DNA from: Balanoglossus misakiensis
Lineage: Eukaryota > Hemichordata
Reading direction: 5' to 3'
Assembly: GCA_040954595.2 (NCBI GenBank)
Contig: CM082590.2
Span: 806,001 to 870,000 of the forward strand
DNA: 64,000 bases
A program made the translations under genes and the position numbers. The notes beneath the pieces were generated by a model, which ran no database searches, was not told where the DNA came from, and saw only the letters and a program-made list of their open reading frames with translations. Below are positions 47,432 through 62,000 of the stretch, in pieces (positions within the stretch are counted from its first letter, which is position 1; each line of letters begins with the position of its first letter).

Positions 47432-50400
47432 CATGTGTTATGCGCATCACAACAGAATTTTGTAAACAAACGAAGCTGTTTGGAAGCAACCATGGAAATT
47501 TTAGAACTATCCGTCGATCTACTGAGTCTAGTGGAAAACTTTCTTGTGCGCATTGGCCTATCATGTGTTATGCGCATCACAACAGAATTTTGTAAACAAA
47601 CGAGACTGTTTGTAAGCAACCATGGAAATTTTAGAACTATCCGTCGATCTACTGAGTCTAGTGGAAAACTTTCTAGTGCGCATTGGCCTATCATGTGTTA
47701 TGCGCATCACAACAGAATTTTGTAAACAAACGAAGCTGTTTGGAAGCAACCATGGAAATTTTAGAACTATCCGTCGATCTACTGAGTCTAGTGGAAAACT
47801 TTCTTGTGCGCATTGGCCTATCATGTGTTATGCGCATTACAACAGAATTTTGTAAACAAACGAAGCTGTTTGGAAGCAACCATGGAAATTTTAGAACTAT
47901 CCGTCGATCTACTGAGTCTAGTGGAAAACTTTCTTGTGCGCATTGGCCTATCATGTGTTATGCGCATCACAACAGAATTTTGTAAACAAACGAGACTGTT
48001 TGTAAGCAACCATGGAAATTTTAGAACTATCCGTTGATCTACTGAGTCTAGTGGAAAACTTTCTTGTGCGCATTGGCCTATCATGTGTTATGCGCATCAC
48101 AACAGAATTTTGTAAACAAACGAAGCTGTTTGGAAGCAACCATGGAAATTTTAGAACTATCCGTCGATCTACTGAGTCTAGTGGAAAACTTTCTTATGCG
48201 CATTGGCCTATCATGTGTTATGCGCATCGCAACAGAAATCGGTAAACAAACGAGGCTTTGTTTGGAAGCAACCATGGAAACTTTAGATCTATCCGTCGAT
48301 CTACAGGGTCTAGTGGATAACTTTCTTATGCGCATAGGCTTATCATGTGTTATGCGCATCACAACAGAATTATGTAAACAAATGAGGCTGTTTGAAAGCA
48401 ACCATGGAAATTTTAGAACTATCCGTCGATCTACAGAGTCTAGTGGATAACTTTCTTATGCGCATAGACCTATCATGTGTTATGCGCATCACTACAGAAT
48501 TTTGTAAACAAACGAGGCTTTGTTTGGAAGCAACCATGGAAATTTTAGAACCATCCGTCGATCTACAGAGTCTAGTGGAAAACTTTCTTATGCGCATTGG
48601 CCTATCATGTGTTATGCGCATCACAACAGAATTTTGTAAACGAACGAGGCTTTGTTTGGAAGCAACCATGGAAATTTTAGAACTATCCGTCGATCTACAG
48701 AGTCTAGTGGAAAACTTTCTTATGCGCATTAGCCTATCATGTGTTATGCGCATCACAACAGAATTTTGTAAACGAATGAGGCTTTGTTTGGAAGCAACCA
48801 TGGCAATTTTTTGAACTATCCGTCGATCTACAGAGTCTAGTGGAAAACTTTCTTATGCGCATTAGCCTATCATGTGTTATGCGCATCACTACAGAATTTT
48901 GTAAACAAACGAGGCTTTGTTTGGAAGCAACCATGGAAATTTTAGAACTATCCGTCGATCTACAGGGTCTAGTGGATAACTTTCTTATGCGCATAGGCTT
49001 ATCATGTGTTATGCGCATCATAACAGAATTATGTAAACAAATGAGGCTGTTTGGAAGCAACCATGGAAATTTTAGAACTATCCGTCGATCTACACAGTCT
49101 AGTGGAAAACTTTCTGATGCGCATTGGCCTATCATGTGTTATGCGCATCACAACAGAATTTTGTAAAAAACGAGGCTTTGTTTGGAAGCAACCATGGAAA
49201 TTTTAGAACTATCTGTCGATCTACAGAGTCTAGTGGATAACTTTCTTATGCGCATAGGCTTATCATGTGTTATGCGCATCACAACAGAATTTTGTAAACA
49301 AATGAGGCTGTTTGGAAGCAACCATTGAAATTTTAGAACTATCCGTCGATCTACAGAGTCTAGTGGAAAACTTTCTGATGCGCATAGGCCTATCATGTGT
49401 TCCGCGCCTCACAACAGAAATCGGTAAATAAACGAGGCTGTTTGGAAGCAACCATGGAAATTTTAGAACTATTCGTCGATCTACAGAGTCTAGTGGATAA
49501 CTTTCTTATGCGCATAGGCCTATCATGTGTTATGCGCATCACAACAGAATTTTGTAAACAAACGAAGCCGTTTGGAAGCAACCATGGAAATTTTAGAACT
49601 ATCCGTCGATCTACAGAGTCTAGTGGATAACTTCCTTATGCGCATAGACCTAACATGTGTTATGCGCATCACTACAGAATTTTGTAAACAAACGAGGCTT
49701 TGTTTGGAAGCAACCATGGAAATTTTAGAACCATCCGTCGATCTACAGAGTCTAGTGGAAAACTTTCTTATGCGCATTGGCCTATCATGTGTTATGCGCA
49801 TCACAACAGAATTTTGTAAACAAACGAGGCTTTGTTTGGAAGCAACCATGGAAATTTTAGAACTATCCGTCGATCTACAGAGTCTAGTGGAAAACTTTCT
49901 TATGCGCATTGGCCTATCATGTGTTATGCGCATCACAACAGAATTTTGTAAACAAACGAGGCTTTGTTTGGAAGCAACCATGGAAATTTTAGAACTATCC
50001 GTCGATCTACATAGTCTAGTGGAAAATTTCTTATGCGCATTAGCCTATCATGTGTTATGCGCATCACAACAGAATTTTGTAAACAAACGAGGCTTTGTTT
50101 GGAAGCAACCATGGAAATTTTAGAACTATCCGTCGATCTACAGGGTCTAGTGGATAACTTTCTTATGCGCATAGGCTTAACATGTGTTATGCGCATCACA
50201 ACAGAATTATGTAAACAAATGAGGCTGTTTGGAAGCAACCATGGAAATTTTAGAACTATCCGTCGATCTACAGAGTCTAGTGGAAAACTTTCTGAAGCGC
50301 ATTGGCCTATCATGTGTTATGCGCATCACAACAGAATTTTGTAAAATACGAGGCTTTGTTTGGAAGCAACCATGGAAATTTTAGAACTATCCGTCGATCT

Positions 50401-51744
50401 ACAGAGTCTAGTGGATAACTTTCTTATGCGCATAGGCTTATCATGTGTTATGCGCATCACAACAGAATTTTGTTAACAAATGAGGCTGTTTGGAAGCAAC
50501 CATGGAAATTTTAGAACTATCCGTCGATCTACAGAGTCTAGTGGAAAACTTTCTGATGCGCATTGGCCTATCATGTGTTATGCGCATCACAACAGAATTT
50601 TGTATAAAACGAGGCTTTGTTTGGAAGCAACCATGGAAATTTTAGAATTATCCGTCGATCTACAGGGTCTAGTGGATAACTTTCTTATGCGCATAGGCCT
50701 ATCATGTGTTCTGCGCCTCACAACAGAAATCGGTAAATAAACGAGGCTGTTTGGAAGCAACCATGGACATTTTAGAACTATTCGTCGATCTACAGAGTGT
50801 AGTGGATAACTTTCTTATGCGCATAGGCCTATTATGTGTTATGCGCATCACAACAGAATTTTGTAAACAAATGAGGCTGTTTGGAAACAACCATGGAAAT
50901 TTTAGAACTATCCGTCGATCTACAGAGTCTAGTGGAAAACTTTCTGATGCGCATAGGCCTATCATGTGTTCTGCGCCTCACAACAGAAATCGGTAAATAA
51001 ACGAGGCTGTTTGGAAGCAACCCTGGAAATTTTAGAACTATCCGTCGATCTACAGAGTCTAGTGGATAACTTTCTTATGCGCATAGGCTTATCATGTGTT
51101 ATGCGCATCATAACAGAATTATGTAAACAAATGAGGCTGTTTGGAAGCAACCATGGAAATTTTAGAACTATCCGTCGATCTACACAGTCTAGTGGAAAAC
51201 TTTCTGATGCGCATTGGCCTATCATGTGTTATGCGCATCACAACAGAATTTTGTAAAAAACGAGGCTTTGTTTGGAAGCAACCATGGAAATTTTAGAACT
51301 ATCTGTCGATCTACAGAGTCTAGTGGATAACTTTCTTATGCGCATAGGCTTATCATGTGTTATGCGCATCACAACAGAATTTTGTAAACAAATGAGGCTG
51401 TTTGGAAGCAACCATGGAAATTTTAGAACTATCCGTCGATCTACAGAGTCTAGTGGAAAACTTTCTGATGCGCATTGGCCTATCATGTGTTATGCGCATC
51501 ACAACAGAATTTTGTATAAAACGAGGCTTTGTTTGGAAGCAACCATGGAAATTTTAGAATTATCCGTCGATCTACAGGGTCTAGTGGATAACTTTCTTAT
51601 GCGCATAGGCCTATCATGTGTTCTGCGCCTCACAACAGAAATCGGTAAATAAACGAGGCTGTTTGGAAGCAACCATGGACATTTTAGAACTATTCGTCGA
51701 TCTACAGAGTCTAGTGGATAACTTTCTTATGCGCATAGGCCTAT
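47432..51744 (+). repeat. 4,313-bp higher-order satellite block, copy 1
   Basis: About 33 monomers in a specific order of variants are repeated at 51,745-56,057 with an offset of exactly 4,313 bp. The copies differ at only scattered positions, for example GCAATTTTTTGAAC at 48,802 against GAAATTTTTTGAAC at 53,115. The junction lies inside a monomer near 51,745, where a GGACATTTTAG/ATTCGTCGATC-type monomer meets an ACTGAGTC-type monomer. Confidence 0.92.
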
Positions 51745-54700
51745 TATGTGTTATGCGCATCACAACAGAATTTTGTAAACAAACGAAGCTGTTTGGAAGC
51801 AACCATGGAAATTTTAGAACTATCCGTCGATCTACTGAGTCTAGTGGAAAACTTTCTTGTGCGCATTGGCCTATCATGTGTTATGCGCATCACAACAGAA
51901 TTTTGTAAACAAACGAGACTGTTTGTAAGCAACCATGGAAATTTTAGAACTATCCGTCGATCTACTGAGTCTAGTGGAAAACTTTCTAGTGCGCATTGGC
52001 CTATCATGTGTTATGCGCATCACAACAGAATTTTGTAAACAAACGAAGCTGTTTGGAAGCAACCATGGAAATTTTAGAACTATCCGTCGATCTACTGAGT
52101 CTAGTGGAAAACTTTCTTGTGCGCATTGGCCTATCATGTGTTATGCGCATTACAACAGAATTTTGTAAACAAACGAAGCTGTTTGGAAGCAACCATGGAA
52201 ATTTTAGAACTATCCGTCGATCTACTGAGTCTAGTGGAAAACTTTCTTGTGCGCATTGGCCTATCATGTGTTATGCGCATCACAACAGAATTTTGTAAAC
52301 AAACGAGACTGTTTGTAAGCAACCATGGAAATTTTAGAACTATCCGTTGATCTACTGAGTCTAGTGGAAAACTTTCTTGTGCGCATTGGCCTATCATGTG
52401 TTATGCGCATCACAACAGAATTTTGTAAACAAACGAAGCTGTTTGGAAGCAACCATGGAAATTTTAGAACTATCCGTCGATCTACTGAGTCTAGTGGAAA
52501 ACTTTCTTATGCGCATTGGCCTATCATGTGTTATGCGCATCGCAACAGAAATCGGTAAACAAACGAGGCTTTGTTTGGAAGCAACCATGGAAACTTTAGA
52601 TCTATCCGTCGATCTACAGGGTCTAGTGGATAACTTTCTTATGCGCATAGGCTTATCATGTGTTATGCGCATCACAACAGAATTATGTAAACAAATGAGG
52701 CTGTTTGGAAGCAACCATGGAAATTTTAGAACTATCCGTCGATCTACAGAGTCTAGTGGATAACTTTCTTATGCGCATAGACCTATCATGTGTTATGCGC
52801 ATCACTACAGAATTTTGTAAACAAACGAGGCTTTGTTTGGAAGCAACCATGGAAATTTTAGAACCATCCGTCGATCTACAGAGTCTAGTGGAAAACTTTC
52901 TTATGCGCATTGGCCTATCATGTGTTATGCGCATCACAACAGAATTTTGTAAACGAACGAGGCTTTGTTTGGAAGCAACCATGGAAATTTTAGAACTATC
53001 CGTCGATCTACAGAGTCTAGTGGAAAACTTTCTTATGCGCATTAGCCTATCATGTGTTATGCGCATCACAACAGAATTTTGTAAACGAATGAGGCTTTGT
53101 TTGGAAGCAACCATGGAAATTTTTTGAACTATCCGTCGATCTACAGAGTCTAGTGGAAAACTTTCTTATGCGCATTAGCCTATCATGTGTTATGCGCATC
53201 ACTACAGAATTTTGTAAACAAACGAGGCTTTGTTTGGAAGCAACCATGGAAATTTTAGAACTATCCGTCGATCTACAGGGTCTAGTGGATAACTTTCTTA
53301 TGCGCATAGGCTTATCATGTGTTATGCGCATCATAACAGAATTATGTAAACAAATGAGGCTGTTTGGAAGCAACCATGGAAATTTTAGAACTATCCGTCG
53401 ATCTACACAGTCTAGTGGAAAACTTTCTGATGCGCATTGGCCTATCATGTGTTATGCGCATCACAACAGAATTTTGTAAAAAACGAGGCTTTGTTTGGAA
53501 GCAACCATGGAAATTTTAGAACTATCTGTCGATCTACAGAGTCTAGTGGATAACTTTCTTATGCGCATAGGCTTATCATGTGTTATGCGCATCACAACAG
53601 AATTTTGTAAACAAATGAGGCTGTTTGGAAGCAACCATTGAAATTTTAGAACTATCCGTCGATCTACAGAGTCTAGTGGAAAACTTTCTGATGCGCATAG
53701 GCCTATCATGTGTTCCGCGCCTCACAACAGAAATCGGTAAATAAACGAGGCTGTTTGGAAGCAACCATGGAAATTTTAGAACTATTCGTCGATCTACAGA
53801 GTCTAGTGGATAACTTTCTTATGCGCATAGGCCTATCATGTGTTATGCGCATCACAACAGAATTTTGTAAACAAACGAAGCCGTTTGGAAGCAACCATGG
53901 AAATTTTAGAACTATCCGTCGATCTACAGAGTCTAGTGGATAACTTCCTTATGCGCATAGACCTATCATGTGTTATGCGCATCACTACAGAATTTTGTAA
54001 ACAAACGAGGCTTTGTTTGGAAGCAACCATGGAAATTTTAGAACCATCCGTCGATCTACAGAGTCTAGTGGAAAACTTTCTTATGCGCATTGGCCTATCA
54101 TGTGTTATGCGCATCACAACAGAATTTTGTAAACAAACGAGGCTTTGTTTGGAAGTAACCATGGAAATTTTAGAACTATCCGTCGATCTACAGAGTCTAG
54201 TGGAAAACTTTCTTATGCGCATTGGCCTATCATGTGTTATGCGCATCACAACAGAATTTTGTAAACAAACGAGGCTTTGTTTGGAAGCAACCATGGAAAT
54301 TTTAGAACTATCCGTCGATCTACATAGTCTAGTGGAAAATTTCTTATGCGCATTAGCCTATCATGTGTTATGCGCATCACAACAGAATTTTGTAAACAAA
54401 CGAGGCTTTGTTTGGAAGCAACCATGGAAATTTTAGAACTATCCGTCGATCTACAGGGTCTAGTGGATAACTTTCTTATGCGCATAGGCTTAACATGTGT
54501 TATGCGCATCACAACAGAATTATGTAAACAAATGAGGCTGTTTGGAAGCAACCATGGAAATTTTAGAACTATCCGTCGATCTACAGAGTCTAGTAGAAAA
54601 CTTTCTGAAGCGCATTGGCCTATCATGTGTTATGCGCATCACAACAGAATTTTGTAAAATACGAGGCTTTGTTTGGAAGCAACCATGGAAATTTTAGAAC

Positions 54701-56057
54701 TATCCGTCGATCTACAGAGTCTAGTGGATAACTTTCTTATGCGCATAGGCTTATCATGTGTTATGCGCATCACAACAGAATTTTGTTAACAAATGAGGCT
54801 GTTTGGAAGCAACCATGGAAATTTTAGAACTATCCGTCGATCTACAGAGTCTAGTGGAAAACTTTCTGATGCGCATTGGCCTATCATGTGTTATGCGCAT
54901 CACAACAGAATTTTGTATAAAACGAGGCTTTGTTTGGAAGCAACCATGGAAATTTTAGAATTATCCGTCGATCTACAGGGTCTAGTGGATAACTTTCTTA
55001 TGCGCATAGGCCTATCATGTGTTCTGCGCCTCACAACAGAAATCGGTAAATAAACGAGGCTGTTTGGAAGCAACCATGGACATTTTAGAACTATTCGTCG
55101 ATCTACAGAGTGTAGTGGATAACTTTCTTATGCGCATAGGCCTATTATGTGTTATGCGCATCACAACAGAATTTTGTAAACAAATGAGGCTGTTTGGAAA
55201 CAACCATGGAAATTTTAGAACTATCCGTCGATCTACAGAGTCTAGTGGAAAACTTTCTGATGCGCATAGGCCTATCATGTGTTCTGCGCCTCACAACAGA
55301 AATCGGTAAATAAACGAGGCTGTTTGGAAGCAACCCTGGAAATTTTAGAACTATCCGTCGATCTACAGAGTCTAGTGGGTAACTTTCTTATGCGCATAGG
55401 CTTATCATGTGTTATGCGCATCATAACAGAATTATGTAAACAAATGAGGCTGTTTGGAAGCAACCATGGAAATTTTAGAACTATCCGTCGATCTACACAG
55501 TCTAGTGGAAAACTTTCTGATGCGCATTGGCCTATCATGTGTTATGCGCATCACAACAGAATTTTGTAAAAAACGAGGCTTTGTTTGGAAGCAACCATGG
55601 AAATTTTAGAACTATCTGTCGATCTACAGAGTCTAGTGGATAACTTTCTTATGCGCATAGGCTTATCATGTGTTATGCGCATCACAACAGAATTTTGTAA
55701 ACAAATGAGGCTGTTTGGAAGCAACCATGGAAATTTTAGAACTATCCGTCGATCTACAGAGTCTAGTGGAAAACTTTCTGATGCGCATTGGCCTATCATG
55801 TGTTATGCGCATCACAACAGAATTTTGTATAAAACGAGGCTTTGTTTGGAAGCAACCATGGAAATTTTAGAATTATCCGTCGATCTACAGGGTCTAGTGG
55901 ATAACTTTCTTATGCGCATAGGCCTATCATGTGTTCTGCGCCTCACAACAGAAATCGGTAAATAAACGAGGCTGTTTGGAAGCAACCATGGACATTTTAG
56001 AACTATTCGTCGATCTACAGAGTCTAGTGGATAACTTTCTTATGCGCATAGGCCTAT
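51745..56057 (+). repeat. 4,313-bp higher-order satellite block, copy 2
   Basis: Near-identical copy of 47,432-51,744. Downstream the same monomer types continue in shorter re-arranged blocks. Confidence 0.92.
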
Positions 56058-59000
56058 TATGTGTTATGCGCATCACAACAGAATTTTGTAAACAAATGAG
56101 GCTGTTTGGAAACAACCATGGAAATTTTAGAACTATCCGTCGATCTACAGAGTCTAGTGGAAAACTTTCTGATGCGCATAGGCCTATCATGTGTTCTGCG
56201 CCTCACAACAGAAATCGGTAAATAAACGAGGCTGTTTGGAAGCAACCATGGAAATTTTAGAACTATCCGTCGATCTACAGGGTCTAGTGGATAACTTTCT
56301 TATGCGCATAGGCTTATCATGTGTTATGCGCATCACAACAGAATTTTGTTAACAAATGAGGCTGTTTGGAAGCAACCATGGGAATTTTAGAACTATCCGT
56401 CGATCTACAGAGTCTAGTGGAAAACTTTCTGATGCGCATTGGCCTATCATGTGTTATGCGCATCACAACAGAATTTTGTATAAAACGAGGCTTTGTTTGG
56501 AAGCAACCATGGAAATTTTAGAATTATCCGTCGATCTACAGGGTCTAGTGGATAACTTTCTTATGCGCATAGGCCTATCATGTGTTCTGCGCCTCACAAC
56601 AGAAATCGGTAAATAAACGAGGCTGTTTGGAAGCAACCATGGACATTTTAGAACTATTCGTCGATCTACAGAGTCTAGTGGATAACTTTCTTATGCGCAT
56701 AGGCCTATTATGTGTTATGCGCATCACAACAGAATTTTGTAAACAAATGAGGCTGTTTGGAAACAACCATGGAAATTTTAGAACTATCCGTCGATCTTCA
56801 GAGTCTAGTGGAAAACTTTCTGATGCGCATAGGCCTATCATGTGTTCTGCGCCTCACAACAGAAATCGGTAAATAAACGAGGCTGTTTGGAAGCAACCCT
56901 GGAAATTTTAGAACTATCCGTCGATCTACAGAGTCTAGTGGATAACTTTCTTATGCGCATAGGCTTATCATGTGTTATGCGCATCATAACAGAATTATGT
57001 AAACAAATGAGGCTGTTTGGAAGCAACCATGGAAATTTTAGAACTATCCGTCGATCTACACAGTCTAGTGGAAAACTTTCTGATGCGCATTGGCCTATCA
57101 TGTGTTATGCGCATCACAACAGAATTTTGTAAAAAACGAGGCTTTGTTTGGAAGCAACCATGGAAATTTTAGAACTATCTGTCGATCTACAGAGTCTAGT
57201 GGATAACTTTCTTATGCGCATAGGCTTATCATGTGTTATGCGCATCACAGCAGAATTTTGTAAACAAATGAGGCTGTTTGGAAGCAACCATGGAAATTTT
57301 AGAACTATCCGTCGATCTACAGAGTCTAGTGGAACACTTTCTGATGCGCATTGGCCTATCATGTGTTCTGCGCCTCACAACAGAAATCGGTAAATAAACG
57401 AGGCTGTTTGGAAGCAGCCATGGAAATTTTAGAACTATTCGTCGATCTACAGAGTCTAGTGGATAACTTTCTTATGCGCATAGGCCTATCATGTGTTATG
57501 CGCATCACAACAGAATTTTGTAAACAAACGAAGCCGTTTGGAAGCAACCATGGAAATTTTAGAACTATCCGTCGATCTACAGAGTCTAGTGGATAACTTC
57601 CTTATGCGCATAGACCTATCATGTGTTATGCGCATCACTACAGAATTTTGTAAACAAACGAGGCTTTGTTTGGAAGCAACCATGGAAATTTTAGAACCAT
57701 CCGTCGATCTACAGAGTCTAGTGGAAAACTTTCTTATGCGCATTGGCCTATCATGTGTTATGCGCATCACAACAGAATTTTGTAAACAAACGAGGCTTTG
57801 TTTGGAAGCAACCATGGAAATTTTAGAACTATCCGTCGATCTACAGAGTCTAGTGGAAAATTTCTTATGCGCATTAGCCTATCATGTGTTATGCGCATCA
57901 CAACAGAATTTTGTAAACAAACGAGGCTTTGTTTGGAAGCAACCATGGAAATTTTAGAACTATCCGTCGATCTACAGGGTCTAGTGGATAACTTTCTTAT
58001 GCGCATAGGCTTATCATGTGTTATGCGCATCACAGCAGAATTTTGTAAACAAATGAGGCTGTTTGGAAGCAACCATGGAAATTTTAGAACTATCCGTCGA
58101 TCTACAGAGTCTAGTGGAACACTTTCTGATGCGCATTGGCCTATCATGTGTTCTGCGGCTCACAACAGAAATCGGTAATAAAACGAGGCTGTTTGGAAGC
58201 AACCATGGAAATTTTAGAACTATTCGTCGATCTACAGAGTCTAGTGGATAACTTTCTTATGCGCATAGGCCTATCATGTGTTATGCGCATCACAACAGAA
58301 ATTTGTAAACAAACGAAGCCGTTTGGAAGCAACCATGGAAATTTTAGAACTATCCGTCGATCTACAGAGTCTAGTGGATAACTTCCTTATGCGCATAGAC
58401 CTATCATGTGTTATGCGCATCACTACAGAATTTTGTAAACAAACGAGGCTTTGTTTGGAAGCAACCATGGAAATTTTAGAACCATCCGTCGATCTACAGA
58501 GTCTAGTGGAAAACTTTCTTATGCGCATTGGCCTATCATGTGTTATGCGCATCACAACAGAATTTTGTAAACAAACGAGGCTTTGTTTGGAAGCAACCAT
58601 GGAAATTTTAGAACTATCCGTCGATCTACAGAGTCTAGTGGAAAACTTTCTTATGCGCATTGGCCTATCATGTGTTATGCGCATCACAACAGAATTTTGT
58701 AAACAAACGAGGCTTTGTTTGGAAGCAACCATGGAAATTTTAGAACTATCCGTCGATCTACAGAGTCTAGTGGAAAATTTCTTATGCGCATAGACCTATC
58801 ATGTGTTATGCGCATCACTACAGAATTTTGTAAACAAACGAGGCTTTGTTTGGAAGCAACCATGGAAATTTTAGAACTATCCGTCGATCTACACAGTCTA
58901 GTGGAAAACTTTCTTATGCGCATTGGCCTATCATGTGTTATGCGCATCACAACAGAATTTTGTAAACAAACGAGGCTTTGTTTGGAAGCAACCATGGAAA

Positions 59001-62000
59001 TTTTAGAACTATCCGTCGATCTACAGAGTCTAGTGGATAACTTTCTTATGCGCATAGGCTTATCATGTGTTATGCGCATCATAACAGAATTATGTAAACA
59101 AATGAGGCTGTTTGGAAGCAACCATGGAAATTTTAGAACTATCCGTCGATCTACACAGTCTAGTGGAAAACTTTCTGATGCGCATTGGCCTATCATGTGT
59201 TATGCGCATCACAACAGAATTTTGTAAAAAACGAGGCTTTGTTTGGAAGCAACCATGGAAATTTTAGAACTATCTGTCGATCTACAGAGTCTAGTGGATA
59301 ACTTTCTTATGCGCATAGGCTTATCATGTGTTATGCGCATCACAGCAGAATTTTGTAAACAAATGAGGCTGTTTGGAAGCAACCATGGAAATTTTAGAAC
59401 TATCCGTCGATCTACAGAGTCTAGTGGAACACTTTCTGATGCGCATTGGCCTATCATGTGTTCTGCGCCTCACAACAGAAATCGGTAAATAAACGAGGCT
59501 GTTTGGAAGCAACCATGGAAATTTTAGAACTATTCGTCGATCTACAGAGTCTAGTGGATAACTTTCTTATGCGCATAGGCCTATCATGTGTTATGCGCAT
59601 CACAACAGAATTTTGTAAACAAACGAAGCCGTTTGGAAGCAACCATGGAAATTTTAGAACTATCCGTCGATCTACAGAGTCTAGTGGATAACTTCCTTAT
59701 GCGCATAGACCTATCATGTGTTATGCGCATCACTACAGAATTTTGTAAACAAACGAGGCTTTGTTTGGAAGCAACCATGGAAATTTTAGAACCATCCGTC
59801 GATCTACAGAGTCTAGTGGAAAACTTTCTTATGCGCATTGGCCTATCATGTGTTATGCGCATCACAACAGAATTTTGTAAACAAACGAGGCTTTGTTTGG
59901 AAGCAACCATGGAAATTTTAGAACTATCCGTCGATCTACAGAGTCTAGTGGAAAACTTTCTTATGCGCATTGGCCTATCATGTGTTATGCGCATCACAAC
60001 AGAATTTTGTAAACAAACGAGGCTTTGTTTGGAAGCAACCATGGAAATTTTAGAACTATCCGTCGATCTACAGAGTCTAGTGGAAAATTTCTTATGCGCA
60101 TTAGCCTATCATGTGTTATGCGCATCACAACAGAATTTTGTAAACAAACGAGGCTTTGTTTGGAAGCAACCATGGAAATTTTAGAACTATCCGTCGATCT
60201 ACAGGGTCTAGTGGATAACTTTCTTATGCGCATAGGCTTATCATGTGTTATGCGCATCACAACAGAATTTTGTTAACAAATGAGGCTGTTTGGAAGCAAC
60301 CATGGAAATTTTAGAACTATCCGTCGATCTACAGAGTCTAGTGGAAAACTTTCTGATGCGCATTGGCCTATCATGTGTTATGCGCATCACAACAGAATTT
60401 TGTAAAATACGAGGCTTTGTTTGGAAGCAACCATGGAAATTTTAGAACTATCCGTCGATCTACAGAGTCTAGTGGATAACTTTCTTATGCGCATAGGCTT
60501 ATCATGTGTTATGCGCATCACAACAGAATTTTGTTAACAAATGAGGCTGTTTGGAAGCAACCATGGAAATTTTAGAACTATCCGTCGATCTACAGAGTCT
60601 AGTGGAAAACTTTCTGATGCGCATTGGCCTATCATGTGTTATGCGCATCACAACAGAATTTTGTATAAAACGAGGCTTTGTTTGGAAGCAACCATGGAAA
60701 TTTTAGAATTATCCGTCGATCTACAGGGTCTAGTGGATAACTTTCTTATGCGCATAGGCCTATCATGTGTTCTGCGCCTCACAACAGAAATCGGTAAATA
60801 AACGAGGCTGTTTGGAAGCAACCATGGACATTTTAGAACTATTCGTCGATCTACAGAGTCTAGTGGATAACTTTCTTATGCGCATAGGCCTATTATGTGT
60901 TATGCGCATCACAACAGAATTTTGTAAACAAATGAGGCTGTTTGGAAACAACCATGGAAATTTTAGAACTATCCGTCGATCTACAGAGTCTAGTGGAAAA
61001 CTTTCTGATGCGCATAGGCCTATCATGTGTTCTGCGCCTCACAACAGAAATCGGTAAATAAACGAGGCTGTTTGGAAGCAACCCTGGAAATTTTAGAACT
61101 ATCCGTCGATCTACAGAGTCTAGTGGATAACTTTCTTATGCGCATAGGCTTATCATGTGTTATGCGCATCATAACAGAATTATGTAAACAAATGAGGCTG
61201 TTTGGAAGCAACCATGGAAATTTTAGAACTATCCGTCGATCTACACAGTCTAGTGGAAAACTTTCTTATGCGCATAGGCCTATCATGTGTTCTGCGCCTC
61301 ACAACAGAAATCGGTAAATAAACGAGGCTGTTTGGAAGCAACCCTGGAAATTTTAGAACTATCCGTCGATCTACAGAGTCTAGTGGATAACTTTCTTATG
61401 CGCATAGGCTTATCATGTGTTATGCGCATCATAACAGAATTATGTAAACAAATGAGGCTGTTTGGAAGCAACCATGGAAATTTTAGAACTATCCGTCGAT
61501 CTACACAGTCTAGTGGAAAACTTTCTGATGCGCATTGGTCTATCATGTGTTATGCGCATCACAACAGAATTTTGTAAAAAACGAGGCTTTGTTTGGAAGC
61601 AACCATGGAAATTTTAGAACTATGTGTCGATCTACAGAGTCTAGTGGATAACTTTCTTATGCGCATAGGCTTATCATGTGTTATGCGCATCACAGCAGAA
61701 TTTTGTAAACAAATGAGGCTGTTTGGAAGCAACCATGGAAATTTTAGAACTATCCGTCGATCTACAGAGTCTAGTGGAACACTTTCTGATGCGCATTGGC
61801 CTATCATGTGTTCTGCGCCTCACAACAGAAATCGGTAAATAAACGAGGCTGTTTGGAAGCAACCATGGAAATTTTAGAACTATTCGTCGATCTACAGAGT
61901 CTAGTGGATAACTTTCTTATGCGCATAGGCCTATCATGTGTTCTGCGCCTCACAACAGAAATCGGTAAATAAACGAGGCTGTTTGGAAGCAACCCTGGAA

